This document shows, in pieces, positions 15,150 through 23,939 of a stretch of 40,633 nt of DNA. The notes below the pieces were generated by a model, which saw only the letters and a program-made list of their open reading frames with translations, ran no database searches and had not been told where the DNA came from. The position numbers were made by a program, and so were the translations under genes. The stretch comes from an uncultured Sphingobacteriaceae bacterium (GTDB lineage: Bacteria; Bacteroidota; Bacteroidia; Sphingobacteriales; Sphingobacteriaceae). The stretch's first letter is position 1; each line of letters opens with the position of its first letter. The stretch covers positions 1-40,633 of the forward strand of contig CAMPKC010000043.1 in NCBI GenBank assembly GCA_946887045.1. The letters run 5' to 3'.

Positions 15150-15968
15150 TCATCCCAGTGCAACGTCAAGCAGCATCATTGTTGTGAAGCCAATCATTGC
15201 CCCGATAGTTGATAAATCAGTTTCGTCCCCGGTTTGTGATTCAGGTATCAAATCTTCAACTACCACGAATATCATCGCGCCGGCGGCAAACGAAAGCGCA
15301 TAAGGCAATAGAGGAGTAACAGCAATCACCAGATATGCACCCAAAACTCCGGCTATGGGCTCAACTACAGCCGAAAGTTGCCCATAAAAGAACGCTTTTC
15401 TTCTTGTGAAGCCTTCCCGTCGCAAAGGAATGGAAACCGCCGCACCTTCCGGAAAGTTTTGCAAACCTATACCCACCGTAAGTACAATGGCTCCTGCCAA
15501 TACCGCCGGATCAGGATTAACTGCCAGGGCTCCAAAAGCAACTCCAATAGCCAACCCTTCGGGAATATTATGCAGAGTAATAGCGAGGATTAATAAAACA
15601 CTTCTATCCCACGATGTTTTGATACCTTCGGATTTACCTATAGCAAACCGCGAGTGCACATGTGGCAAAAGCCTATCAATCAGATATAAAAACGCGCCGC
15701 CTGATAAAAAACCAACTACCGCTGGTATCCACGCCGTTGATGGATTCTTCGCTTCTTCCATTTCTATGGCAGGATTTAAAAGCGACCAGAAACTGGCAGC
15801 AATCATTACTCCGGCGGCAAAGCCAAGCATCAGATTTAAAATTCTTTTATTAATGGTATTAAAAAAGAAAACCAAGGCGGCACCCAGGGCGGTAACTCCC
15901 CACGTAAAAAGAGTTCCCATTAGAGCTAACATTATATAGTTATGTTCAAGTAACCGGTCGGCATTCAT
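15150..15968 (-). CDS. ZIP family metal transporter (ZupT/GufA-like)
   Basis: A 272-residue membrane protein with about eight transmembrane helices. Helix 4 has the metal-binding HNIPEG (133-138) and helix 5 has QNFPEG (170-175), where the family usually has H-x-x-PEG, so Q replaces the first His. A further E-x-x-x-G pattern occurs in SAVVEPIAGVLGAY. The cytoplasmic loop (about 100-120) contains HVHS, a possible metal-sensing spot. It would import zinc or another divalent metal. The downstream oxygenase starts 7 nt after its stop. Two direct repeats (16042-16053 and 16076-16087) upstream may bind a regulator. Confidence 0.9.
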   Translation of the reverse strand: MNADRLLEHNYIMLALMGTLFTWGVTALGAALVFFFNTINKRILNLMLGFAAGVMIAASFWSLLNPAIEMEEAKNPSTAWIPAVVGFLSGGAFLYLIDRLLPHVHSRFAIGKSEGIKTSWDRSVLLILAITLHNIPEGLAIGVAFGALAVNPDPAVLAGAIVLTVGIGLQNFPEGAAVSIPLRREGFTRRKAFFYGQLSAVVEPIAGVLGAYLVIAVTPLLPYALSFAAGAMIFVVVEDLIPESQTGDETDLSTIGAMIGFTTMMLLDVALG

Positions 15969-16041
15969 AATCGTTCCAGTCTATATAATGTTAGTACCTC
16001 CTCTATTATATTTTGTTGTGACTTTTTAAGGTTAAAATTAG

Positions 16042-16087
16042 AAAGTCAGAATTGACATAACTGGCAGCTTAATTAAAAGTCAGAATT
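16042..16087. promoter_or_regulatory. 12-bp direct repeats upstream of ZIP gene
   Basis: AAAGTCAGAATT occurs at 16042-16053 and again at 16076-16087, 34 bp apart start to start, about three helical turns. They lie in the 150-bp gap between the ABC1 kinase stop and the ZIP start (15968), so they are placed to act as operator sites for the ZIP-oxygenase operon. The cognate regulator is unknown. Confidence 0.4.
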
Positions 16088-16118
16088 AAAAACACGTCCA
16101 GTGTTATAGTCAAGGCAA

Positions 16119-17450
16119 CTAAAAGGCTATCAACGCATTACCATCAAAGCGGTAAGTATCTGTTTTAACTGTGGCATTCAAATCGTGAAGTATGTTATAT
16201 AAGCCAAAATTGGTTCGGTTGACATAGATAAAATGCTTCACGCCACGGGCCTGCTTAAACTCGGGCATTTTAGATATCATCTCTCCGTAACGGTAAAGGT
16301 TTTCAAAGAACTCCTTCTCACTAAAATCAAATGTATTTGTCGAATACGGTTTAGCAAACAGGCTTATCATTTGTTTGTACATTTCGAAATAGAACTCAAC
16401 CTGGTCAGGATTATCTTTAGCCTGAATCATCTCAAGATCTCTGAAGGCCTGCAATGTTTTCTCTCTATCGTCAAAAACGTCATTTTGTGTAAGCGAGAAG
16501 AAGGGATAATAAAAGTCGTTGGGCAACACCTTAATGCAGCCAAAATCAATTATACCTAATTTGCCTTCCGGCGTGATCAGAAAATTTCCTGGGTGCGGAT
16601 CTGCATGTACCGCACGCAATTCATGCTGCTGAAAGTTATAAAAATCCCATAGCGCCTGCCCGATGCGGTTCCGTTCTTCCTGCGATGGATTTGTTTGCAA
16701 ATATTCTTTCAAATGCATGCCTTCAAGCCAATCCATGGTAATGGTCCGTTTGCTCGATAGTTCGGGGTAATAGACCGGAAAAACGATATTATCTAAGCCA
16801 GAACATGCCTGAGAAAATTCAATCGAACGCTTTACCTCCAGTTCATAATCTGTTTCCTCAAGCAATCGTTCTTCAACCTCCCGCATGTAGATATCCAGTT
16901 CCTTTTCGCTCATGCCCAACAGGCGAAAAGCAAATGGTTTAACAAGCTTAAGGTCGGATGAAATCGAATCTCCAACCCCAGGATACTGAATTTTTACAGC
17001 CAATTTCTTCCCCTTTAACTCGGCTTGATGCACTTGTCCGATAGAGGCTGCATTACTGGAATTCAAGTTAAATTTATCGAATACCTTTTCGGGAGTTTTG
17101 CCATAAAATTTTCTGAAGGTTTGCACGATAAGCGGCCCGGATAAGGGCGGCGCATTATACTGCGACTGCGAAAATTGGTTTATATAAGCCTTTGGCAGGA
17201 TGTTTTTATCCATGCTAAGCATTTGTGCAACCTTTAACGCACTGCCTTTTAGTTTGCTTAAAGACTGGTAAATATCAGCTGCATTATCCTGATTCAATTC
17301 GTCCTTACTCAGATTCGAGTTAAACAGTTTTTTTGAATAATGCTTAACGTAATTACCGCCAATTTTAAACCCTGTTTTTACAAATTGAGTTGAACGCTCA
17401 ACCTTGCTGGTTGGCATGCTGCTTTGTTCTTGTGCTTGTTTTTCGTCCAT
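16119..17450 (-). CDS. ABC1/AarF/UbiB-family kinase-like protein
   Basis: A 443-residue atypical kinase of the ABC1/ADCK/UbiB family. Characteristic parts: the N-terminal LKGSALKVAQMLS (67-79, equivalent of the KxGQ motif), the alanine-rich nucleotide loop NAASIGQVHQAEL (133-145), the lysine K153 in LAVKIQYPG, the catalytic VHADPHPGNFLI (281-292) and the metal-binding DFG (302-304) in GIIDFGCIK. Family members support quinone or lipid metabolism, often as ATPases. The TetR-family gene lies 2 nt upstream on the same strand, so they form a two-gene operon. No C-terminal membrane helices are evident, unlike UbiB itself. Confidence 0.9.
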   Translation of the reverse strand: MDEKQAQEQSSMPTSKVERSTQFVKTGFKIGGNYVKHYSKKLFNSNLSKDELNQDNAADIYQSLSKLKGSALKVAQMLSMDKNILPKAYINQFSQSQYNAPPLSGPLIVQTFRKFYGKTPEKVFDKFNLNSSNAASIGQVHQAELKGKKLAVKIQYPGVGDSISSDLKLVKPFAFRLLGMSEKELDIYMREVEERLLEETDYELEVKRSIEFSQACSGLDNIVFPVYYPELSSKRTITMDWLEGMHLKEYLQTNPSQEERNRIGQALWDFYNFQQHELRAVHADPHPGNFLITPEGKLGIIDFGCIKVLPNDFYYPFFSLTQNDVFDDREKTLQAFRDLEMIQAKDNPDQVEFYFEMYKQMISLFAKPYSTNTFDFSEKEFFENLYRYGEMISKMPEFKQARGVKHFIYVNRTNFGLYNILHDLNATVKTDTYRFDGNALIAF

Positions 17451-17452
17451 AA

Positions 17453-18100
17453 CTAAAAAGGCATTTTTATACCGGCATTTTTTGCCAGAAACTTGCCATA
17501 TTCAAATAGTTCATCTATCGGCGAACGCTGAAACATATTATAAGTAACGTTAACGCCTTTTTCTATTGCTTCATCTGTCTTTTCAAAACCCACCGAACTA
17601 TCTTTCAACCAGAAATTGAGGACGAAGCCAAACTGCAACCACAATGCGTCTTTATACTTATTTGCAAAGAACGGGCGGTCCATTAATTCTCCGGATTCAA
17701 TCCCCTCCTGAATTATCTCTGACGAAAACCCTTCAAATTCGGACTTTAAACCTTCTAAAACCCGTTTTGATCCGAGAGATCTTTCCGAATTTTTAAGGCT
17801 GAAGGAAGCGAAACTGCGTTTACTTTTAAGTAATTCTATGAAGCTGTAGAACAGGCTGAGCGCTTTTTCTCTGGAAGTATATTGAGCCCAAACTTCCTGC
17901 GCTTTAACTTCGGCAATGGTCGACGACATTAAGCCGGACCATATTTTCTGCTCTATACTTTCAAACGAACCGAAGTGACTGTAAAACTCTTCTTCGGCTA
18001 AATCATTTTCTTTGGCGAAGATGTAAACAGATTTCGGCTGTTCGCCATGTGTTAACACATGCTGAATGTAAGCTTCCTGAAGTTTCTCTTTAGTTTCCAT
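17453..18100 (-). CDS. TetR-family transcriptional regulator
   Basis: A 215-residue TetR-like protein. Residues about 5-50 form a divergent N-terminal HTH (QAYIQHVLTHGEQPKSVYIFAKENDLAEEEFYSHF in outline, with the FY-x-HFGS-like end of the recognition helix). The remaining helices (about 60-210) form the ligand and dimer domain. The gene is directly followed, 2 nt away, by the ABC1 kinase gene, and it probably controls that operon. Its 248-bp upstream gap, shared with the divergent SDR gene at 18349, shows no clear palindrome. The ligand is unknown. Confidence 0.8.
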   Translation of the reverse strand: METKEKLQEAYIQHVLTHGEQPKSVYIFAKENDLAEEEFYSHFGSFESIEQKIWSGLMSSTIAEVKAQEVWAQYTSREKALSLFYSFIELLKSKRSFASFSLKNSERSLGSKRVLEGLKSEFEGFSSEIIQEGIESGELMDRPFFANKYKDALWLQFGFVLNFWLKDSSVGFEKTDEAIEKGVNVTYNMFQRSPIDELFEYGKFLAKNAGIKMPF

Positions 18101-18348
18101 AATATTTCTGAACGTTATAAAAATTTTGAAATTGTATGCTTTGTAACCAGGAGATCTAATTACGATAGAATCTGATTTCCAGTTTTTTCATCTTCAATAT
18201 CACATTTTTAAAGATCGTTATTCGTTGACCTTTAATCGAATTTTAGTTTCGGAAATCAATAATATGAGATAGTTATGAAGATCTTTTCTTCTTTCGCTAA
18301 TGGCGGATAAATCCGGGTTAATTAATACGATTTATTAAATTTGAACCA

Positions 18349-19146
18349 ATGTCTGAAATAAAAACGATTAGCATTTTAGGTTGCGGATGGTACGGCTTCG
18401 CACTGGCTCAGAACCTGGTTAAGTCGGGATACAGGATAAAAGGCTCTTCAACTGCCTCCGATAAATTTCAAAAGTTCCGTGAAGCTGGAATTGAGCCTTT
18501 CGAAGTGAACTTCGGAGCAGGTACCGACAGATATCCGCCGGACTTTTTTCAAACCGATTTGCTGATTATCAGTATTCCGCCTAAGCGGAGTTCTGGCGAA
18601 GCGGGCCTTTACCCTGAGAAAATTCGGCAGATTAAAACAGCGGTTCAAAAAGCCGGCATAAAACGTGTATTATTTATCAGCTCCACGGGGGTTTACGGCG
18701 ATAAAAATCAGGAGGTTGACGAAGATACAACACCACAACCTGAAAGCGAATCGGGAAAAGCGATGGAAGCTGCGGAGATTATTCTAAAAGATCAGAACGA
18801 CTTTAAACTCACTATTTTACGATTTGGCGGATTGATTGGCCCGAACAGAGATCCTGCCAGGTTTTTTACGGGTAAAAAAAACATCCCGAATGGCCTGGCA
18901 CCTGTTAATTTAATTCACCTTGATGATTGCATTGGTGTAAGCAAAGCCATTATCGAGAACAATGCTTTTGGCTATACATTTAATGCCTGCTCTCAAACCC
19001 ATCCGCAAAGAATGCAGTTTTACACTCAGGCGGCGATAAAAAGCGGAATGCCGGTTCCTGAATTTATAGACGAGCTTAAAGAATGGAAAATAGTTAAAAG
19101 CAAGTACCTTAACGAGGTACTGCACTATAAAACAGCAGAGCTATAA
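18349..19146 (+). CDS. NAD(P)-binding SDR/epimerase-like protein (YeeZ-like)
   Basis: A 265-residue Rossmann protein. The N-terminal dinucleotide motif is ISILGCGWYGFALA (8-21, G-x-G-x-x-G). It continues with DLLIISIPP, RVLFISSTGVYGDKNQEVDED (the S-T-x-VYG segment of extended SDRs), ILRFGGLIGPNRDPARFF and VNLIHLDDCI. The layout matches YeeZ/extended-SDR proteins rather than classical sugar epimerases, and the catalytic YxxxK is not obvious. Reaction unknown. ATG 18349 follows an AT-rich leader with no Shine-Dalgarno. Convergent with the GlxA-type regulator. Confidence 0.82.
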   Translation: MSEIKTISILGCGWYGFALAQNLVKSGYRIKGSSTASDKFQKFREAGIEPFEVNFGAGTDRYPPDFFQTDLLIISIPPKRSSGEAGLYPEKIRQIKTAVQKAGIKRVLFISSTGVYGDKNQEVDEDTTPQPESESGKAMEAAEIILKDQNDFKLTILRFGGLIGPNRDPARFFTGKKNIPNGLAPVNLIHLDDCIGVSKAIIENNAFGYTFNACSQTHPQRMQFYTQAAIKSGMPVPEFIDELKEWKIVKSKYLNEVLHYKTAEL

Positions 19147-19177
19147 TTGAGAATTACAGCTCGCTGTCAAAATTCTT

Positions 19178-20152
19178 CTAGTTCAAATCCCTGTTGTACT
19201 TACCTTTATATTGAAGCGGCGATAAACCCGTAAACTTTTTAAAAGTACTTCGGAATGCTTTATTATCGGTATAACCAACTTTATACATTACCTCGTTCAC
19301 GTTTTCACGTGATGATTCGAGGCTAATTTTAGCAGCTTCTATTTTTACACGCTGAATGTACTCTACAACGGTATTGGATGTTGCCTTTTTAAATCTGCGT
19401 TCGAGGTTTCTTCGGCCCAAAGCAAACATAGAAGCCAGCTGATCTACAGATATCTTTTCGTGAAAGTTCTGTTCAATAAATTCCTGAGCCTTCTTCACCT
19501 GTTCGTCTTCATGCCCTTTTTGCCCCTGGAAAATAGTAAAAGACAATTGATTGTCGCGCTCAACTTCAATAGCAAACACTTTTGCAGCAAGGTTAGACAT
19601 TTCACGTCCTGCATACTTTTCTATCAGGTAAAGAATAAGATTAAGATAGGAAAAAGCTCCTCCGCTCGAGTAAATTCCATTTTCGTCGGTAATAACTTTT
19701 TCAGTCACCAGTGTTACATCCGGAAACATACTTCTGAAAGCACCTTCTGCCATCCAATGTGTCGCACATTTCCGGCCAGAGAGCAATCCGGTTGATGCGA
19801 GTAAAAACGCCCCCATACACAAACTCGCCACCTCTGCGCCAGCTTTATGTTTTTCAACAATCCATGGAATAAAATCACGATTATTTTCTAAAGCTATAGG
19901 TATATCACCGTCCAAGGCAGGAATAATGATCAGGTCGGTTTTTTCAACCTCGTCTATAAGCAAGTGCGAATGTGCTGTAAACGAGCCGCCACTTAAAGGA
20001 GTTTCTTTTGTAAGTCCAACAAGTTCTACTTTAAATAAAGGAGGCGCGCCTTTCGTTTTCAAAAACTCATTTACTTGTGAAAACAACTGGCGGGAACCCT
20101 CAAGACTCCCCAAAATAGCGCCTTTCGGAATAAGGATAGATATGTGTTTCAT
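19178..20152 (-). CDS. GlxA-type transcriptional regulator (DJ-1/PfpI plus AraC HTH)
   Basis: A 324-residue regulator. Residues 1-190 form a class I glutamine amidotransferase-like DJ-1/PfpI domain: ISILIPKGAILGSLEGS at the start, DLIIIPALDGD (73-83), and the nucleophile-elbow position ASLCMGAFLLASTGLL with C112. Residues about 218-320 are a double-HTH AraC/XylS domain ending in NEVMYKVGYTDNKAFRSTFKKFTGLSPLQYK. The family comprises transcription regulators whose first domain probably senses a ligand. No obvious target gene is adjacent: the exonuclease gene lies upstream on the same strand and the SDR gene is convergent. Confidence 0.92.
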   Translation of the reverse strand: MKHISILIPKGAILGSLEGSRQLFSQVNEFLKTKGAPPLFKVELVGLTKETPLSGGSFTAHSHLLIDEVEKTDLIIIPALDGDIPIALENNRDFIPWIVEKHKAGAEVASLCMGAFLLASTGLLSGRKCATHWMAEGAFRSMFPDVTLVTEKVITDENGIYSSGGAFSYLNLILYLIEKYAGREMSNLAAKVFAIEVERDNQLSFTIFQGQKGHEDEQVKKAQEFIEQNFHEKISVDQLASMFALGRRNLERRFKKATSNTVVEYIQRVKIEAAKISLESSRENVNEVMYKVGYTDNKAFRSTFKKFTGLSPLQYKGKYNRDLN

Positions 20153-20230
20153 ATTATAAAGTTAGCAGAACGGCTAAATCAAACAAATTTTTGCTTCAAC
20201 CAATCTCTAATTTGCCTATAAAAGAGGCAG

Positions 20231-20710
20231 TTATTGCTGATTATAGCGCATAAATAATTTTGCACACGCCATGGCGTCGGACAGTGCATCATGATGCTGT
20301 AATTGTATTCCGTAGGTGCTGCAGAGCAGGTTCAGTTTTTTTCCGTAAAGTTTATAAGTGCAATGCGAATTAAATCCGGGAACGCTTAACCGGTAATAAG
20401 CCAGGGTTTGCTTCAGGCAGCTTACATCAAAAGAACTATTATGGGCCACAAGATTTTGATTGCATATAAAAGGCTCAATATATGGCCATACTTCGTTAAA
20501 AGTTGGCGAATTGCGAGTCATTGCCGGTGTAATACCATGCACCTGCATATTATAGAAGGAGTAAGAATTGTCTGGTGGTTTAACCAGCTGGACCATTGTT
20601 TTAGTGATTAGTCCTTGCTCAACCCGCACCAAACCTATTTGGCAAATGCTATTCCGCTTTCCCTGTGCTGTTTCGAAATCTATTGCAGTGAAGGTATTGA
20701 GTGTATCCAT
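20231..20710 (-). CDS. DnaQ-like 3'-5' exonuclease (DEDDh)
   Basis: A 159-residue stand-alone exonuclease of the DnaQ/RNase T superfamily. All metal and catalytic positions can be read: D11 and E13 in FTAIDFETA (motif I), D95 in LVAHNSSFDVSCL (motif II), and H140 with D145 in HHDALSDAMACA (motif III, DEDDh type). No polymerase, helicase or BRCT domain is attached, and it is shorter than most DnaQ subunits. It could act in nucleic-acid repair or small RNA turnover. ATG 20710. Confidence 0.88.
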   Translation of the reverse strand: MDTLNTFTAIDFETAQGKRNSICQIGLVRVEQGLITKTMVQLVKPPDNSYSFYNMQVHGITPAMTRNSPTFNEVWPYIEPFICNQNLVAHNSSFDVSCLKQTLAYYRLSVPGFNSHCTYKLYGKKLNLLCSTYGIQLQHHDALSDAMACAKLFMRYNQQ

Positions 20711-20836
20711 GTTTACCCGGCTATAAAAACAATGGCCAAGATAAACGAATTTTATTTTAAAGACACAAAATAGCTTTCAGCGAAAAAATGAATAAGCCCG
20801 GGTAAATAGCGTTTTAGCTACGCAAACAGCTGTAAA

Positions 20837-21088
20837 TCATTGCAAATTTTCTTTGCTGTAAATGCTGTTATTGGCATCTTCAACCGTTATGAATGTATAT
20901 GAGTCCAATATCTCCTCAAAGATATCGTCATCATCCCAAACAGGAATAACGTTTTTCTGATGATTAAGGGTCAGGAAAGCATTTATTGCGGCTATTCTTT
21001 CCGGCTCAACCGACGGAATTCCTGTCTTTGACTTTCCCAGCTGTACGGCTGTTGTAGTATCGTGTGATATTAAGAAAAGTTGTTTCAT
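20837..21088 (-). CDS. Small hypothetical protein
   Basis: From ATG 21088 this is an 83-residue soluble protein beginning MKQLFLISHDTTTAVQLGKSK and ending in an acidic part, VWDDDDIFEEILDSYTFITVEDANNSIYS. A TTG at 21115 would add nine residues, but ATG is preferred. The central segment PSVEPERIAAINAFL suggests a helix. I do not recognise a family. It lies between the exonuclease gene and the divergent SRPBCC gene, and the 120-bp gap to the latter probably holds both promoters. Confidence 0.5.
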   Translation of the reverse strand: MKQLFLISHDTTTAVQLGKSKTGIPSVEPERIAAINAFLTLNHQKNVIPVWDDDDIFEEILDSYTFITVEDANNSIYSKENLQ

Positions 21089-21208
21089 ATGTTCAAACCA
21101 GTATTTAAACCTCAATTTGTAAAGGTTGTTTGGATGGATTAAATAAAGATTTCTATAACTATTTTGGAAAAAGCTTGTTAACTAAATATACAAATCTGTG
21201 AAAATATC

Positions 21209-21952
21209 ATGTTAGAAACATTAACAAGTAAAGTAAATGAATCCTTAAAAGGTTCATTCCTTGAACCGAAAGACATTGAAAATGTAAACACCACCGAGCG
21301 CTTATTGTCTATAGCGGCAGGAACGTTTGTTTTTTATAAAGGAATAAAGCAGTTGTTTAGCCATCCTTTTATAGGTCTGCAGGAAGCAGCTGTGGGAGGT
21401 GTTTTATTATACCGGGGCGCAACCGGATTCTGCCCTGTCTATGATAGATTAGGAAAAGATACTACCGACCTGCAAGCCCTGAGAATTACAGAGCGGTTCA
21501 TTGTCGACAGACCCCGCGACGAAGTATACAGCTTTTGGAGAAACCTGGAAAATCTGCCAAGATTTATGAAGCACCTGAGTTCTGTAGTGGAAATGGACGG
21601 CACGAATTCTAAATGGAGTGCAAACATTCCAAATGATGTTTTAAAAATAAGCTGGAATGCAGAAATCACCCGCGAGGAGCAGAACAGTTATATTGGCTGG
21701 CAGTCTGTTGAAGGATCAATGATTGATAATGCCGGAAAGGTTGAGTTTTCTGATGCGATGAATGGCCTGGGTACCGAATTAAACGTCGAAATCAATTACT
21801 TCCCTCCTGCCGGAAATATTGGAAGAGGCGTAGCTAAATTATTAAACGGTGTTTTTGAAAAGATGGTGCGTGAGGATATCACAAACTTCAAACACTATGT
21901 AGAGGGACAGGAATATCAAACGTATATTTCTTCTTCCGAGGTTAAATCTTAA
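21209..21952 (+). CDS. DUF2892-SRPBCC membrane-anchored protein
   Basis: A 247-residue protein combining two parts. Residues about 28-80 form a DUF2892-like hairpin of hydrophobic helices (NTTERLLSIAAGTFVFYKGI, then LQEAAVGGVLLYRGATGFCPVYDRLG). Residues about 95-235 form an SRPBCC/polyketide cyclase-like (START superfamily) domain: ERFIVDRPRDEVYSFWRNLENLPRFMKHL, SWNAEITREEQNSYIGWQSVEGS, and a C-terminal long helix with GRGVAKLLNGVFEKMVREDITNFKHYVE. A hydrophobic ligand pocket tethered to the membrane is inferred. It ends in a strong terminator shared with the convergent dps gene. Confidence 0.85.
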   Translation: MLETLTSKVNESLKGSFLEPKDIENVNTTERLLSIAAGTFVFYKGIKQLFSHPFIGLQEAAVGGVLLYRGATGFCPVYDRLGKDTTDLQALRITERFIVDRPRDEVYSFWRNLENLPRFMKHLSSVVEMDGTNSKWSANIPNDVLKISWNAEITREEQNSYIGWQSVEGSMIDNAGKVEFSDAMNGLGTELNVEINYFPPAGNIGRGVAKLLNGVFEKMVREDITNFKHYVEGQEYQTYISSSEVKS

Positions 21953-21977
21953 TTAAAAGAAAGTTTTCAATGCAGTA

Positions 21978-22013
21978 AAACAGGATCACGGAATTTCCGG
22001 ATCCTGTTTTTTT
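21978..22013 (+). terminator. Intrinsic terminator between SRPBCC gene and dps
   Basis: AAACAGGATC (21978-21987) pairs perfectly with GATCCTGTTT (22000-22009), enclosing the internally palindromic CGGAATTTCCG, and is followed by T7. On the other strand the stem is followed by TTTT, so it may also stop transcripts of the convergent dps gene. Confidence 0.92.
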
Positions 22014-22041
22014 ATGCTGTTTAAAAAGAAAAAACTATCTA

Positions 22042-22521
22042 TTACTGCTTTCCGCAAAAAGCACGCAGCATCCAGGTGTTCTTTTCCTTAAACTGCATAA
22101 ACCGGTTGATCATGTCATTTGTACCATCGTCGCCACCCTCGGAGGTACTTTCCATAATCTCGCGTTCCAGTTCAATAAGGGTAGAGAAATCTTCCAATAT
22201 GGCATTCACTAGTGTCATATCATCTTTGCCAATTGTTTCAATTTCTTTTATACGTGATACATTAATATATTCCTGGTAGGTACTCAAAGGGGATTTGCCT
22301 AAAGTAAGTATCCGCTCTGCAAGTTCATCAATCGACTCTACAGCATTGGTATACAACTCTTCAAACTTGACATGTAAAGTAAAAAAGCTCTTTCCTTTAA
22401 CATTCCAATGGCAGCCTCTTAACTTCTGATAATGTATGTGATAATTGGCCAGCAATTCATTCAGCTGCTCAACTATAGATTTTACTTTTACTTCTTCTAA
22501 ACCTATTTCTTCTGCTTTCAT
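22042..22521 (-). CDS. dps: Dps-family ferritin-like protein
   Basis: A 159-residue Dps/miniferritin. The ferroxidase segment reads NYHIHYQKLRGCHWNVKGKSFFTLHVKFEELYTNAVESIDELAERIL (about 30-77), with the H-W, LH-x-x-FE and DE-x-AER positions expected for the inter-subunit iron site. The C-terminal four-helix bundle ends NRFMQFKEKNTWMLRAFC. It should oxidise and store iron with H2O2 and protect DNA under stress. The short N-terminus lacks a long Lys/Arg tail, so direct DNA binding is less certain. Terminated by the stem at 21978-22013. Confidence 0.92.
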   Translation of the reverse strand: MKAEEIGLEEVKVKSIVEQLNELLANYHIHYQKLRGCHWNVKGKSFFTLHVKFEELYTNAVESIDELAERILTLGKSPLSTYQEYINVSRIKEIETIGKDDMTLVNAILEDFSTLIELEREIMESTSEGGDDGTNDMINRFMQFKEKNTWMLRAFCGKQ

Positions 22522-22562
22522 AACTTAATTTTATTACAAAACCAGAGAGTGATTTGAATGTT

Positions 22563-23918
22563 TCAATTTCCCTTCTTCCTTACAAAAACATTATAATTTT
22601 CCTGTTTTTCGATAGTAACTTCCTTCCCTTTTTCAATGAAACCATCTAATGCAACGGCATCATAAAAATTGCCTTCCACTTCAATTTTGCCTGAGGGACG
22701 CATATCGGTACTGGCAATCGCGGTTTTCTTCAATAAATCCAGTTTTTGTTTACCACTTACATAGCCAAGGCCCGATCGTTGTTCGTCTTGTAAAACCAGA
22801 CGCTGAAACGCAGCTGATTTTAACAAAGACCGGCCAAATATCACCGACAATACGACAGAAAGCACCATCGAGCCTAAAACCAGAATAAAAGCGCTGCTTA
22901 CCTTTTCTGATCCGGTAATTGTAAAATCGAAAAAGTCGTTCATTACCAAACTTAAAGCCAGGCCGGCAACAACAAACAATATTCCGAGTATTCCGGCAAC
23001 TCCGAAGCCAGGAATTACAAACACTTCGAGGGCTATAAGCACTAATCCTATTATAAATAAAGCGATTTCCCAATGTGCTGCCAATCCTTCGATATACAAT
23101 GGAGCGAAATAAAGCAGGGCTGCAGTTATCGAAACAAGCAGAGGAAAGCCAATTCCGGGGCTTTGCATTTCGAAATAAATACCACCCATAATAAGTAAAA
23201 TCAGTACACCGCTTATGGCGGGATTCATCAGGAAGCCGATTACTCTGTCCATGGTGCTTACCACATGATTTTGAATATCGTAATCAGTAATATTTTCGGC
23301 TTTCAAAACTTCCTCCACACTGGTTGCCTCAGCTTCGCAAAAACCCGCTTTGATAGCCTCTTTGCTGGTTAATGTAAGTACCTTCCCTTTTTCAATAACA
23401 TCAGGAATTACAACATCCGGGTCTACAAAAGCCTCTGCGATTTTCGGGTCACGCCCTTTTGCTTCGGCAGTAGAGCGCATCAAACCTCGCATGTACGACT
23501 GGTATTTCTCGGGCATAACTTCGCCCTTTGGGTTAACAACACTTGCAGCACCAATGCTCGCCCCTCTTTTCATATAAATTTTATCACATGCTATCGCAAT
23601 TAAAGCCCCGGCAGAAGCCGCATTGTTATCAATATACACGATGGTTTTTATCGGGGAATTGAGAAGTTTGGTCCGGATGGAATCGGCATAATCCACCATA
23701 CCGCCATAGGTATTCATACGTATCAGCATCACGCTGGCTTTTGATTCCTTTGCACCTTCAAACGCTTTCTGAGTTAAACGCCAGGCGGCAGGTCCAATTT
23801 CTTCTTTCATATCAAAAGCATATACTTTAGCTTTTTGCTGCGCAAATACAAGTGTTTGAAATAGGACCACCATTAGAAGCAGTGCCGTAAACCTTAAATG
23901 ATTTAAATATTGATTCAT
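22563..23918 (-). CDS. NfeD membrane-bound serine protease (ClpP-class)
   Basis: A 451-residue long-form NfeD protein. A signal peptide (1-26, ALLLMVVLFQTLVFA) leads to a ClpP/SppA-like protease domain with nucleophile S102 in NNAASAGALIAIA and probable general base K138 in MPEKYQSYM, the Ser-Lys dyad of this family. Four to five transmembrane helices follow (about 228-365, including GFPLLVSITAALLYFAPLYI and WEIALFIIGLVLIALEVFVIPGFG). A C-terminal OB-like NfeD domain ends the protein (about 375-451). Long NfeD proteins typically partner with a stomatin/SPFH protein, but none is adjacent. ATG 23918 lies only 21 bp from the divergent DUF4905 start. Confidence 0.9.
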   Translation of the reverse strand: MNQYLNHLRFTALLLMVVLFQTLVFAQQKAKVYAFDMKEEIGPAAWRLTQKAFEGAKESKASVMLIRMNTYGGMVDYADSIRTKLLNSPIKTIVYIDNNAASAGALIAIACDKIYMKRGASIGAASVVNPKGEVMPEKYQSYMRGLMRSTAEAKGRDPKIAEAFVDPDVVIPDVIEKGKVLTLTSKEAIKAGFCEAEATSVEEVLKAENITDYDIQNHVVSTMDRVIGFLMNPAISGVLILLIMGGIYFEMQSPGIGFPLLVSITAALLYFAPLYIEGLAAHWEIALFIIGLVLIALEVFVIPGFGVAGILGILFVVAGLALSLVMNDFFDFTITGSEKVSSAFILVLGSMVLSVVLSVIFGRSLLKSAAFQRLVLQDEQRSGLGYVSGKQKLDLLKKTAIASTDMRPSGKIEVEGNFYDAVALDGFIEKGKEVTIEKQENYNVFVRKKGN

Positions 23919-23939
23919 AAAATAGGTTATTTTTGGAAG

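Noticed and set aside
15406..15939. Long plus-strand ORF (177 codons)
   Set aside because: Entirely antisense to the ZIP transporter gene, whose family motifs are clear; a coding shadow.
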